From positions 23,709,724-23,773,723 of the forward strand of contig CM060472.1 in the NCBI GenBank assembly GCA_030544235.1: DNA of 64,000 nt. The letters run 5' to 3'. Origin of the DNA: Lepturacanthus savala (lineage: Eukaryota; Chordata; Actinopteri; Scombriformes; Trichiuridae). The notes under the pieces were generated by a model. That model was not told where the DNA came from, made no database searches, and saw only the letters and a program-made list of their open reading frames with translations. Both the position numbers and the translations under genes were made by a program. Below are positions 47,235 through 57,916 of this stretch, piece after piece. Every line of letters starts with the position of its first letter. The stretch's first letter is position 1.

Positions 47235-47453
47235 TATGCTGTCTGGCCAAAAAAAAAGTCACACCTAAAAATTAGGTCACACACATTTCATTGGAGTGCC
47301 TTTAGCTTCTAATTATGGCACGCATTTGCTGTGGAATTGTTTCGATAAGCTTATTTCTATCCAATTTTGTAGGATCTTGTATTGATGATGGTAGAGTTGT
47401 ACCACTGATGGGATGATGGTCTGGACTAGCTTGGCTAACGCCTGGCTAAATTG

Positions 47454-47531
47454 AACAAATGAAGGGATGGTTCCCAGACTGAATATCAGTGTACGCTCAT
47501 GTTCAGTCGGGGAACCATCCCTTCATTTGTT
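47454..47531. repeat. 30-bp inverted repeat (29/30), 18-nt loop
   Basis: The left arm 47454-47483 (aacaaatgaagggatggttc...) pairs with the right arm 47502-47531 (...gaaccatcccttcatttgtt), with one mismatch. The arm phrase atggatggttcccagac recurs a third time at about 47792-47810, in the duplicated segment. Confidence 0.93.
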
Positions 47532-48056
47532 TGTATTACAGACGTGGCTTATGAAAGCCTGGAGCTGTTTATTGAACACTACGAATGCTATCTAACAAAC
47601 GCATCTCTATGTAGCTTATAGCTTTGTACCACTGACCACGGCACGAAGTCTTCTAGAACACACACAGAGTCAGCACCACTGCAGAAAGTCTTCTACAATA
47701 TACACCAAAGACTCTCGATGGGATGAAGGTCTGAACTAGCCTGGCTAACACCTGGCTAACACAAATAAATGAATGGATGGATGAATAAATGAATGGATGG
47801 TTCCCAGACACACCGACACATGATTATCAAACACACCCAATACCTTACCCGATACCGGATGACAATTAAACAGGTTATTGCAAAAAGTTGCTCATTTTTC
47901 AAGATAAACTTGCAGTCTAAATTACTTTAAACACTTTCTAAGGCTGCATCGAAAGGTAAATTACCGTATGCCACCATGTTGGATTTATTGTTATCACCAA
48001 AGTCGCCTCTGCATCATCGTCTTGCTGCAACCCTCCCCCATTCTGTGATTGACTCC

Positions 48057-48365
48057 CTAGATGAGGGGAAAATTGGGTCCTTGGTGTCCAGACTGAATTT
48101 CACAGCGAAGTGAATTCCCGTGCGATGAAGGATGGATATACCCAGTCTGGACTCCATGTGCTGGACTCCAATCCATGTGTGAAAACGATGTCTCATGCTC
48201 ACTGAACCACTCCATCACAATTTGAGCCCAATGAATGCTGGCGTCGTCGGCTTGGAATACACTCGTGCCATTGGGGAAGAAACAATCCATTGATGGAATA
48301 ACCTGGTCATTCACTTCATCTGCTTCTCGTCTTACCCTGATGCACCCATCACTCTGTTTCCCCAT
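48057..48365 (-). pseudogene. Tc1-like transposase remnant
   Basis: The minus-strand translation contains FFPNGTSVFQADDASIHWAQ and IVMEWFSEHETSFSHMDWSP. These match the Tc1 family segment carrying the second catalytic Asp (fFPdGTgiFQdDNArIHrAqiVkeWFrEHEtsFsHmdWPpqSPDLNPIE). The DNA word is changed to DAS, and the SPDLNPIE region with the catalytic Glu is missing. A piece near the N-terminal side is visible (CIRVRREADEV), but it joins directly to the VIPSMDCFFP part, so the middle of the protein is deleted. Not functional. Confidence 0.82.
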
Positions 48366-48399
48366 TGTCCTTCCAGTTTGTACTGGAAGGACAATGGGG
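48360..48399. repeat. Perfect 18-bp inverted repeat, 4-nt loop
   Basis: The left arm ccccattgtccttccagt (48360-48377) is exactly complementary to the right arm actggaaggacaatgggg (48382-48399), around ttgt. It sits where transposase coding sequence has been lost. Confidence 0.97.
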
Positions 48400-48775
48400 A
48401 CTCACGATGGACCAATAATGGGACTAAACCAAGTAAGAAGTCCAGCTGCTTTGCTCTAAACTCCGCAAAAGATGACCTGGTTGACTGACAACCTGCACGG
48501 ACAGTTTATTAGTTTCCTGAAATCTCCTTAGAAGTTCTCTCTGCTTGGTGCCAATGATTCAACCTTTCTCAAACAGACTAACATCTTTTCTACAACCAAA
48601 GGATGTGTCTTTCCACATGGTTGTTTAAGAAATGAGAAGCTACTCATTGCAACGGTTGGGGTTAAATAACTTATTGCCAACTGAAAGATAATCACCCATG
48701 TAGAAATTACCCAATAAGATACTCTGTTTCCTTAGTTAAATACAGTTGGTGACTTGTTTTTGACCAGGCAGCGTA

Positions 48776-49751
48776 CACGTTGTTCAGAATTATATACTGT
48801 ATATAAAATAATTCTGCAGTGCAATAATGTTATATTGAATTCTTTAAATATAGCGAGCTATGTCTGTCTAACCCTAACTGACATGCTATTCAAAGTGACT
48901 GCCAATACAACAAATCATATTGATTCAGTAATTATAGGCTATCAACATAGGAGTATTATTTAAGTATTGATTTATTCTGTCAATGTTTGCCATGGCGCTA
49001 GCTGTCAATATAGCAATATTTAATGGTAGATTCATAAATAAATGTAGCTCATTGATTCAACAAACACTGTAATGCTTGATGTATCACACAATGTTCTCTT
49101 TTGACTTCACAAAGTCTGAGTCAGAAGTTCTCTTCAGCCTACTTTTATATTTTATATGAAAAGCTTAAAAGTATATATTGATAAATGAGAAAATGAGTTT
49201 TATATTAATATAGTATCTGGTAAAGTTTGCTCTGTGTCTGTGAAATTGACTTACTGACTTAACAGCAGCCATTGCCAGCATAATAAAAAGTCTGACTAGA
49301 TAACATTTGGCTGTTAGACAGTTTTAAAAAATGTGCACTGGCCCATCACTGTTGTGTAGAGACGGATTCAAATAATGACCAGAATGGGTGTTGTTCAAAA
49401 CATGTTAATTATCAATATGGGGCAGTTTTTCAGTAAAGAAGGTAAAGAACGAACGTCATACACAAACACCATCTGAAGCACAGATTTCAAAATAAGAGCA
49501 TCTATGTATGTTACTCAAAAACAGTGTATTTTCAGTGTCTTGTCCACAGTAATATCGAATAAATACCATTCCCCGGTTTCCCATAAGGTTGTCCCATTTT
49601 ATGTAAATGCTACTTGTAAGATACCAAGCGTGCAACTCACAACAATACATGACTGTTTAATTTATTTATACTTTATTATACTTCATTTATTATTCATAAT
49701 TTATACATTTTTTAGCTTCACTACTGTAAAAACTACTAAACATGACTCGCC
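48776..49751. other. Unique AT-rich stretch
   Basis: No gene or repeat recognised. AT-rich, with several attatt/tttata runs. Confidence 0.4.
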
Positions 49752-49753
49752 TA

Positions 49754-49950
49754 CAGTGGCCGACAGAGGAAAACATGAACGGCAAACGGCAAAATGCTGC
49801 AAACACAGAAATGATGCAAAACCAAAAAACACATAAAACACACAAAAAAATGGAAAGTTCCTGTGATCCTGTGAACATTCCTTTCTGTGATTGCAACATT
49901 TTCTGCAACAGTTTTGCAGTTTGTGGCATGTTTTCCCCCGTTAGCCACTG
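49754..49950. mobile_element. Palindromic MITE, TA target (Tc1/mariner type)
   Basis: A 197-bp element with TA at 49752-49753 and 49951-49952. The left arm reads cagtggccgacagaggaaaa, catgaacggcaaacggcaaaa; the reverse complement of the right arm reads cagtggctaacgggggaaaa, catgccacaaactgcaaaa. Similarity continues inward (cacagaaatg against cacagaaagg), so most of the element folds back on itself. Non-coding. Confidence 0.8.
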
Positions 49951-49952
49951 TA

Positions 49953-51760
49953 TTTGATTTATTTAATTATTACAGGCAAAGAACTTCTTAAAGAAAATGC
50001 TTAGTTTTGTTTTAGTTTTTATTAGTATCGGTGTTCATTTTATTTAGTTATTTATATTGTAATATGGGGTATTTTCCAGTGGTGAGATTCAAAAAGGTAG
50101 TCAAAAAGTATTGCCTAATAAAAACTCATCGATATATAATACATAGCGGCCCTATTATAAAACAAACAACATGTGTTTAGTGCCTCTGTGTAAATATTTA
50201 GGTCTCTGGTGTCCCTGCAGACACACAAACTGTGAAATGAGACCGCCCACTCATTCTGTTGTGGTCTATCCTCCTCTCGTGTTGCTGAATCCTGGCTCAA
50301 ATGGTTCTGGTTGTGATGTCACAACAGGAGCAACTAACAGTCCAATAAATCCATATAGCTCCAGAGTTATTGTACTGTACACAACAGAGTGAGCATTTCA
50401 GCAGTGAAAGGAGGGGGAAAACAGGATTTTCCAGAGTGAGTGTGTGAAAAGGCAGACTGCATTGCTGCTACAGTTCTAACGATGTGCTTTCGGACCATAA
50501 AAGCATGCTGATTTTTTTTAGAAATAGACCATGAAAATTATCATATTAAACTAGGAAAAACGCAAAATAGGGTTCTTTTAATTATAATGTTCTTTTTTTC
50601 AAATCCTATTGTTTTGGCCGTAACCGTCACCGCAGAGGAGACCTGCAGACGGGCCCTTCTCTTTTTCCTCCATTCTCTGCGCTCTCTCCATCATCCTCTC
50701 TGTCTCATTTACCTCTGCTTTAACCCATGTGGATCTTATCTGGTTAAAGAGCGAAAAGAGGTAAAACTACAAAGCCATGCAGCATGAATATTTCATCGGT
50801 GTTTGGATTACCATTTTTTTTTTCTCCAACAAGTCATTGTTCTATGTATAATGCATGCAGCTTTGCACCTCTGCACCTAGATCATAACCCTTGCCCTCCT
50901 AATCACAGGCACAGCATGCATTTACCTATATATGTGTGTACTGTGTGTGTGTGGGGGGGGGGGGGGGGGGGGCAATATGATGTGTGAGTCAGGAGGCTGG
51001 TGTCTGTGTGGGTGGATGCCTGTGCATGAATTTATACAGTAAGTGCATGTATGCTGACAGTATTCTTATAAATGTGTGTGTAAGGAGCGAGGGGTTAGAG
51101 TGAGGCTAAGACCGGCTCATCTCTCTCTCTCTCTCTCTCTCTCTAAAACGCACACACACACACACTCCTCCGCCCTCGGGCTGGATTAGATGATGAGGTG
51201 GGAGAGTGAGTGAGATTGGAAAGGAGAGAAAAGTGTGTTTGGGAGGAAGGGGGGGGGGAGAGAGAGTGAGTTACAGATTAAGAGTGAAATTCAAGCCTTT
51301 TTTTGTCTGCTGGCTGGTCTCCAGCTTTAAGTTGCAGCTGTAATATTCTTTCAAGCGATTTACCACCATTTGGATATACTGTACTGTATAGCGTAGCGCG
51401 CGGTGACACCATTTGGCTGTCAGACAAGCTCACTTTTGCCTTCATCTCCTCCCATCTTACTATCGCTAAATGAGCGCTGAATAGAGAAGCAGGCGTGGCT
51501 GTGGAGATTTGAATGGCTCTCTCGGTGGGTGTTTGATGGAGAAAATGGGCGCATGAGCTATTTTGACCTAAACCGCCCATATCTCTTCATATTGCAGTGT
51601 GTCCATAGAAAATGGGCTCTTTTAAAATGTATAGTTTCTTCAAAATTACCATACAAGTAATTCAAAATCGTGAGCCACAGGCAGGTGATGAATATATCAA
51701 GAGTGTTTTGACCTGAGTGTATCTAAAATATCTCAATGCATTTACTCTTAGCACATTCCC

Positions 51761-51761
<1 letters not shown>
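49953..51761. other. Unique stretch with tracts
   Basis: No exon is recognised. It includes a GT run passing into about 23 G (50939-50972), a TC run (51119-51144), a CA run (51151-51166) and G-rich 51248-51275. Confidence 0.4.
50949..50972 (+). repeat. Poly-G run following (TG)n
   Basis: More than 20 consecutive G after a TG tract. Prone to sequencing length error and to G-quadruplex formation. Confidence 0.85.

Positions 51762-51844
<83 letters not shown>
51762..51844. repeat. (GT)n microsatellite, about 41 units
   Basis: An uninterrupted GT run, the longest dinucleotide in the window. The His-Thr and Cys-Val open frames here are its translations, not genes. Likely highly polymorphic. Confidence 0.98.
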
Positions 51845-51845
<1 letters not shown>

Positions 51846-53290
51846 TCTTTACTATCTTGCAGAGGCATGAAGGCAATCGTCTAACAGATTTTGAGCAAAA
51901 GCTCATCAAAGATAAAAAAATTATTCCCATTTCCTCCATATCCAGGAATAATCAGAGTTGTCTCTGTGCCAAGGTCACACACTCGCGCACAACACACACT
52001 CTGGGTGGGTGCGATCAAGGCTGTGATCCCACATCTCGTCCTCACATTCGTCCTGACATCCCCGTGAATTCTGAGATTCCAGGAGATCCGATACGTGATT
52101 AGTCGCACATATGGATTTAAGATGAAGGTGATCTCGCCGCGCCCCGTGACAGAAACGCACCCGCTATCTCTGAGACGTCGTACTTTAGTCTTATCAGGCC
52201 CGCAAATAAGACACAGGTCATTTTTTAAATAAACAGTAACTACAATTTTTTTTTTTTTTTGCAGCTTTCAATTAAGCCAACTTATTTATGTCAAAGCAAA
52301 AACAAAAAAGCCCCCAAAAACAAGGTGATTTAGAAATTTGAAATCATTAACGTTCTCAGAAATAACGCTTTCTTTGCTCATCAAATGAGATGAAAGTTGT
52401 TGTTTTTTTTACTTTGAACACGGCTCCCTCTGTGAGCCGAGTCTTGTTTGTTTGTGACGGCAAATTCGAGCTCACCAGCATTTGCAAGCAAACCCCTCGG
52501 GGCCGCCTGTCTTAGTTTGGCTCTTCAAAACGGCGGTGAGCGTCTTCTTCGCGTTGCCTCTCTTGTTCTCCTCTCCTTTGTGCGCATCACGAAGAATCTC
52601 GGGCTGAGCTTTTGACTGTGACGTTCAGAATCTTCTCGGCGCGCGGATGAAACGCACCTAATAAGAGAAAAAAAAAAATCAAAACCCCGCGACACGCTGA
52701 GCTGTTGTTGTGCGGTCGGAACTAAGTCATGAAAAGACAAGCAATCCACATGGGAAATATCCATTTAAAGCGGCGGAATCGCGCTTCTCTATTGGCCTTG
52801 AGTACACCTTCAAGTTTGTTGATCTTCATCTTGCTTCTCAGTCATTTCAAATGTCAGCGCAGCAAAATCAATAAAAAAAAAAGAGGACCATTTATGAAAG
52901 AAAAACATACTTTTGATTGTTGACCATGCAGAGATTATTATTTTTAGCCACGTAATAAGAATCTCTGTTTTTTGTAGTGCTGGCAACGGCAGTAAAGCAG
53001 CCATCGCTGCTAATTGCAGAGTCGCCGCAGAAGCCAGGATCTCATTCTGCCAACTTCATCATCCACCTCTTCCTGTCAGACCTAAATGTTCATCTGTTTC
53101 CCCTCCTTTTTCATTTGGATAGACTCTGGCTGCAGGTGTTCCTTTTCCCCGTCCAAACACCAGTGCCCTTGATTTTTTTTTTTATTTCTTTTTTTTTTTT
53201 TTTATTTCTTTCATTTGTTTTTGGAGGGGAGCTCTCCCCGCGCCTAATAATTTTTTTTTAATTTTTCCCCACACAGCCACAGTGTGGGAA
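51845..53290. other. Unique stretch
   Basis: No exon is recognised. T-runs at 52244-52260 and 53174-53205. The block 52420-52760 is comparatively CpG-rich. Confidence 0.4.
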
Positions 53291-53352
53291 CCCGGACCAC
53301 CGGGCCCCGGACCACCGGGCCCCGGACCACCAGGCCCCGGACCACCAGGCCC
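53291..53352 (+). repeat. GC-rich 15-bp minisatellite
   Basis: Four units of cccggaccaccgggc (last two with cccggaccaccaggc) and a partial fifth. As the period is a multiple of three, every frame stays open, which creates a Gly-Pro-rich reading frame (53282-53476) on one strand and a Pro-Gly one on the other. Neither has a collagen-like context, a start-site context or homology beyond the repeat. Confidence 0.92.
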
Positions 53353-54384
53353 CGGCCAGGGCCGCGTCCAGTTACTCAATCAGGTAGAAAAGAGAAGTGC
53401 CGCTAACTGGTCAATAGTCGGAAAGCTGCCGGTCATCCATCAAGCCGGATTCATTATGTCATTCACCCACCGTTGACAAGACAGCCCAACCATTGCCGTT
53501 TTCACTGTTCTACTCAAAAAGGCTCACGGACGAACAAGCTCCAATCTTTAACTGATCTTCCGATCAAGAAATGGAACTCATAGAATCAAAGTCAATGCTT
53601 GAAAATGACATGAATGAAATGAAACTGACAAAAATCCAATTTTCTCAGGTTTTTGTCTGAAAAGGTTGTTTTTTTGTTTCTTTTTTTCAATGAAAATGAC
53701 TTGCATTCAAATGTTGCATTAAAAAAAGACATGAAAGAATCTAGAACAAGATGGTTTTTTTTTTTTGTATCTAAAAGTAGAAATTCTCTTTTCCTCCCAA
53801 TTTACATATTCACAGAAATATTCTGTGAGTCTTTAGTGATTTAGTGTCAAAATTGCCGCCGGGGAGAGAATTAAAGACATTTTCTTTCAAATGTAAGATA
53901 AAGATTTTGCATGTTAGGAAAGACACATGCTAAATGTGATCTTGACATTTTTACATTTCCCTCTGAGACGCAGGAAACACAATCCCCTGTTTTTCCTCTG
54001 AGATCTAAGTGTGAACCACAGCCTGAACTGTCGCTCACCAGTTTGGTTTGATTTTTAATGAGACTATCTAATATCTAGAGATCATTACATCCTTTTTACT
54101 GTTTAAATTACAGCAATCTGGTTCATGCGTGATTAGCTGTCAGCACAGACCCCCCAACTTAAAAAGAACAGTTGGACATTTTTGGGGAATTTTCTTTCTT
54201 GCTGTGAGAAGATCAATACCACTCTTGTGTGAAATCGTGTAAGCTGGAGCCAGGAGGCAATTAGTGTTAAACAACTGTTTGTAGTTTTACAAGGAGTTAC
54301 GCACCTGGTGACAATAGGTGGGAGCAGTGACTTCCTGCGGCCCACGTCGTCACCTTGAGGTAACCTGGGTCGAATTATCAGCCA
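53353..54384. other. Unique stretch
   Basis: No gene or repeat is recognised. Several imperfect gaaaatgac/tgaaatgaa words occur at 53590-53720, perhaps an old degenerate tandem. Confidence 0.35.
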
Positions 54385-54603
54385 GTCATTCTCTATACCC
54401 GCTTATTCCTAACTATTCTGGAGCCAATCCCAGTGAGTGGCAGGGATACACCCCAGTCAGGTTCGCCAGTCTATCATGGGGCACAAGCGCACAATTCACG
54501 CACACACTCACACCTGTGGGCAGTTTAGAGTCTCCGATTTAACTTAAGCACGTCTTTGGACTGTGGGAGGAAGCTGGAGAACACCCACACAGACACATGG
54601 AGA
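54385..54603 (-). mobile_element. SINE, diverged partial copy, reverse
   Basis: The reverse of the SINE family body: ctctatacccgcttattcct, gcagggatacaccccagt, cacacctgtgggcagtttag, ctttggactgtgggaggaag. It is clearly more diverged than the copies at 18766 or 42268 and stops before the tRNA-like head. Confidence 0.75.
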
Positions 54604-54605
54604 AA

Positions 54606-54715
54606 TTTAGATTAGATTAGATTTGATTCAACTTTATCACCATTGCACATGTCATAAGTACAAAGCAATGAAACGCTGATAGCTTCTAACCAGAAGTGCT
54701 TCAGTGGTGATTTAA
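54606..54715 (-). mobile_element. LINE 3' end fragment, reverse
   Basis: gattagattagatttgattc, aactttatcaccattgcaca, agtacaaagcaatgaaac and ctaaccagaagtgcttcagt. The reverse complement ends ataaagttgaatcaaatcta, like the tail at 36563-36592. Non-coding. Confidence 0.6.
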
Positions 54716-54766
54716 ATAGCTATGGTACTGTAACACAGAAAAATTGCCAATATTTCTACATTTCTG

Positions 54767-54931
54767 TTTGTGTAGAAATGGTGTGTGTGCCTAACAATAG
54801 GCTGGCAACCTCTCTGGGGTGTATCCCTGCCTCTCGCCCACAGTGTGCCGGGATCGGCTCCAGCAGACCCCTGTGACCCCAGTGAGGAATATATTATGGG
54901 TATAGAAAATGCATGGATGGATGGATGTTTG
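54767..54931 (+). mobile_element. SINE, 3' fragment
   Basis: Starts inside the body (atggtgtgtgtgcctaacaa), continues ctctggggtgtatccctgcc and ggctccagcagacccctgtg, and ends gggtatagaaaatgcatgga with a (ggat)n tail in place of (tgac)n. The different tail points to another subfamily. Confidence 0.78.
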
Positions 54932-55186
54932 TGTAGTAATAAAAACAAGTAAGACACAAAACAATAATTAGTGAGCTGCAGGGAGCAGGCGTTTTCTAAT
55001 CTAACCCGTGAAAAGAAAGCGAAGTGTGTGGCCACATCTCCAAACTGTTGAACCATACACTTAAGCGCACATTAGAATTAGTTCTTTCTAATTGCTAATT
55101 GTTAAATTGAGTATGAATGTCCATATGTGTGCCAAAAATGGGTTAACCCTAACATAGCAACAGTAGCTTTAAGCAGTATCCTCACC
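54932..55186. other. Unique stretch
   Basis: No feature recognised. Confidence 0.35.
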
Positions 55187-55305
55187 AGCGGTGGAAGAAG
55201 ATCCAAGATCATTTTAGAATGCAAAAATGCTTCATTACAAGTCCTGCATTTGTAATTCTACTTAATCTAAAGTATATGCTAAAGTATATTAGTATTATCA
55301 GCTAA
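55187..55305 (+). mobile_element. hAT-type MITE, left part
   Basis: cagcggtggaagaagatcca, gcaaaaatgcttcattacaa, gtcctgcatttgtaattcta and ctaaagtatat resemble the left end of a very common fish short element (recalled form: agyggtggaagaagtactcaga). It is interrupted at about 55306 by another element. A matching right end is at 57917-58027. Confidence 0.6.
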
Positions 55306-55809
55306 ATATACATACGTGAACCTTCTCATTCAATGTCTTTGCTTTATTTTCATGACTATTTACATTGTAGATTCCCACTGAAGGCATCAAAACTATGAAT
55401 GAACACGTTTATGATGCTATGTACTAATCAAAAAAAGGTGAAATAACTGAAAACATGTTTTATATTCTAGTTTATTCAAAATAGCCACACTTTTCTCTGA
55501 TTACTGCTTTACACACTCTTGTCATTCTCTTGATGAACTTCAAGAAGTAGTCACCTGAAATGCTTTTCATTTCATAGGTGTTCCTTATCAGGGTTAATTA
55601 GTGTCTTTATCAATCAGAGCAAAGGCAGCTAGAAACTAGAATATAACACATGTTTTCAGTTATTTCACCTTTTTTTGTTAAGTACACAACTCCATGTGTT
55701 CATTCATAGTTTTGATGCCCTTCAGTGAGAATCTACAATGTAAATAGTCATGAAAATAAAGAAAAAGCATTGAATGAGAAGTTGTGTCCAAACTTTTCTA
55801 CCTGTACTG
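55306..55809. mobile_element. Tc1-like MITE with about 150-bp inverted repeats
   Basis: The left arm (cttctcattcaatgtctttg, ttttcatgactatttacatt, gtagattcccactgaaggca, tcaaaactatgaatgaacac, ggtgaaataactgaaaacat, gttttatattctagttt) recurs inverted at about 55635-55800. The right terminus, ending cctgtactg before TA at 55810-55811, is intact; the left terminus has lost about 25 bp. The centre holds a remnant (gattactgctttacacactc, ttctcttgatgaacttcaag, aagtagtcacctgaaat) that I recall as the 5' part of a Tc1-type transposon. No transposase frame is left. Confidence 0.8.
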
Positions 55810-55811
55810 TA

Positions 55812-56399
55812 AACGTACAGAAAAAGAAAATTCTGTTATGACTGACATTTTGACAGCTAATGTAGAAGCAGTATTTTAATTACTATAACTTGTGAGGGTG
55901 GAGCTAGTTTGAATTGGGTCACAACATATCTCTGAAGGGTCTTGAGATGATACATTGAGGAGGAAATAACAAAAAAAGAAGTTCTACTACATATTTGGAT
56001 GCGGACTAGATACTGAAAATGATTTTTAAATGATTATATAAATGATTCCTTTGAGAATAACTGGAGAGTTTTAGGAATATTTAAGGGGGAAATGTGTCTT
56101 TTTGTCTAACTGCTGACAACATCGCAAACATGACGGTACCCAGATATTTTATTACTATTACTATTATTATTATTTTGCAGTGTGTAAGTGAACCACACTA
56201 CGCTATCCAAGTCCTTGGGAGGTCAATAACTGGGGGTTCCAATGGCGGTGATGTAGTACACCTAAATATTGCCTTCTAACTTCCTTCCTACTTCCTCCGC
56301 AGTACATACTAAGGTTTCGGATGCAGCCTTAGTGAGTGCCTCCTAAACATACAGATGTGGATGATACGCGTATTTGATTGATTGCACCTCCCCCTTCAC
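55812..56399. other. Probable body of old repeats
   Basis: 55850-55920 (cagtattttaattactataa, gggtggagctagtttgaatt) may continue the hAT-type short element interrupted at 55306. The rest shows nothing definite. An imperfect attattatt run lies at 56155-56175. Confidence 0.3.
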
Positions 56400-56620
56400 A
56401 GGTGGTGGTAATTGTGCACCAGAAAAAGAGGCTGGTATCCCCATTCTTCTTGATGCTCTGATGAGGGCACTATGCCAAAACATGTCAGTCTGGCCTAAAT
56501 AATAATATGTTGATATTAGCTTTAAGGTCTCGTTGAAATCAAGTGTTTTATTTTTTTCTCTGTAATGATAAGTGTATATACTGCATTGTTGTTTTTTTTC
56601 TCTGTGAGTGTAGCTGAGCG
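56400..56620 (+). repeat. Old repeat with hammerhead-like core, second copy
   Basis: gctctgatgagggcactatg then ccaaaacatgtcagtctggc. The ctgatga box at 56456-56462 is followed by ggc actat gcc (a small hairpin) and aaaac. The arrangement parallels 30552 with a different but still self-complementary stem. The rest of the repeat is unassigned. Confidence 0.4.
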
Positions 56621-57877
56621 CACACATTTGTCCTGCATCTCCAAACTCATCATTATGTTTTATTTAGGGCCGGAGCAGCGAGTGCATCACAATCCGTGAA
56701 GGCCCTATTGTATAAATCCGTTTGTTGTTATAATTACTATTCCTATCCCCAAATTCGCCTCCTACATTTCCACGTCTGTCTGGCCAGTGTGGAAATTCGA
56801 TATTTTTTCTTGGGGGGGGGGGGGCTTGTGCATGGTCAATGTCATTGTCAAGTTTATTTATATAGCAAAAAAAGCTGGTGTTTTAGTAGCGCAATAAAAG
56901 CATGTAACATATAAAAACACAATTAAAAGAAGTATGTAAATCTAAAGTATATAAATAAAAACCCAACTCCACCAAAAGCTAATGTGAACAATTGGTTTTT
57001 AGCTGTGCTTGAAAAGTGACTGGTGACTGTTTCAGAGCTCGCCATTCAACTTTAAACGGCCTTCACCCTTCATGCTTGATCCAATCAGTTTGAAAACTTA
57101 TGATGATAGCTCCGCCCGAGTGTCCTGATATATTACCTTCCCACTTTACTCATGGCGCCCCCCCCCAGGGGTAAGAGAATGTGACCTATTTTTACTTCAT
57201 GACCCGTCGTTGACCTCGTCAACTTCATTTGACCTCTTAAACACGCAGAACAAGTTGGTGAAGCTGTATAATAAACGCTGTGAGGCTATGACCCATGGCG
57301 TCCATGTGGAGACGTGGTGATGATCAACTCACCATGAAAATACGTTTGGCTTTTTTTTGACTATGACTTTAACAACCTCAATCTGAAACGGTTGGCAACG
57401 GTTTATGCCAAACAGGAAGTGGGCTATCATGATTTTGACTCATCATTTTGGCGTGATCACAACATTACATTTTTAGGAATTCATCCTACGGATTTTATCC
57501 AGTCATCTTCTAATTTTTCACACATGCTTTAAAGTTGTGCTCTGTGCTTTTGTCTGTAGGTCAAGGAGCGTGGCCGCTACAGGGCGCCATTATGACCAAA
57601 TCGACAGCCATGCATAATCGATCAGCTCTCTCTCATTGTGAATGCTTCAAAATACACATGTATGACAAGAGCCTGACATCGACATTGTCCAATTTGCTTG
57701 AAAATTCACATGTGCGAGGGGTTCGACCCTTGAACTCACTGGCCCACATTTGGTTACAGTGTTGCTGCCCTCTGGTGGACACACTTAACTTGTCATAACT
57801 CTGTGGCGCATTGTCCGCTCCAAAACCTCACAGGTGGGATGAGACTCTGCCCCAGACGTCCATGCACAATCACGCTG

Positions 57878-57878
<1 letters not shown>
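56621..57878. repeat. Probable old dispersed repeat, unclassified
   Basis: 56835-56930 (gtcaagtttatttatatagc and following A-rich sequence) looks like a LINE-type end. 57000-57860 contains phrases such as ggcgtccatgtggagacgtg and gttgctgccctctggtggac that I associate with repetitive fish DNA. No ends or coding sequence are defined. A G-run lies at 56812-56823. Confidence 0.3.

Positions 57879-57908
<30 letters not shown>
57879..57908 (+). repeat. Poly-C run of 30
   Basis: Thirty consecutive C. The length in an assembly is unreliable. It abuts the right end of a hAT-type short element. Confidence 0.9.
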
Positions 57909-57916
57909 AGATTGAG

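Larger units (their letters stand above)
47237..48773 (-). mobile_element. Tc1-like transposon, full span, internally rearranged
   Basis: The left end tgctgtctggccaaaaa and the reverse complement of the right end cgctgcctggtcaaaaa, both leading into agtcac, are inverted repeats. TA lies on each side (47235-47236, 48774-48775). The transposase is coded on the minus strand and is badly decayed. Between about 47400 and 47820 the element contains a local duplication (ggctaacgcctggctaa and ggctaacacctggctaac, each near an accactga and a ttcccagac) and a large palindrome. A second palindrome lies at 48360-48399. The total of 1537 bp is close to a normal autonomous Tc1 length, but by deletion plus duplication. 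Confidence 0.85.

Noticed and set aside
51662..52102. Open frames of repeated His-Thr or Cys-Val
   Set aside because: They are translations of the (GT)n microsatellite and carry no independent coding signal.
53282..53476. Collagen-like Gly-Pro-Pro reading frame
   Set aside because: The repeat period is a multiple of three, so frames remain open by construction. No Gly-X-Y extension, signal peptide or exon context was found.
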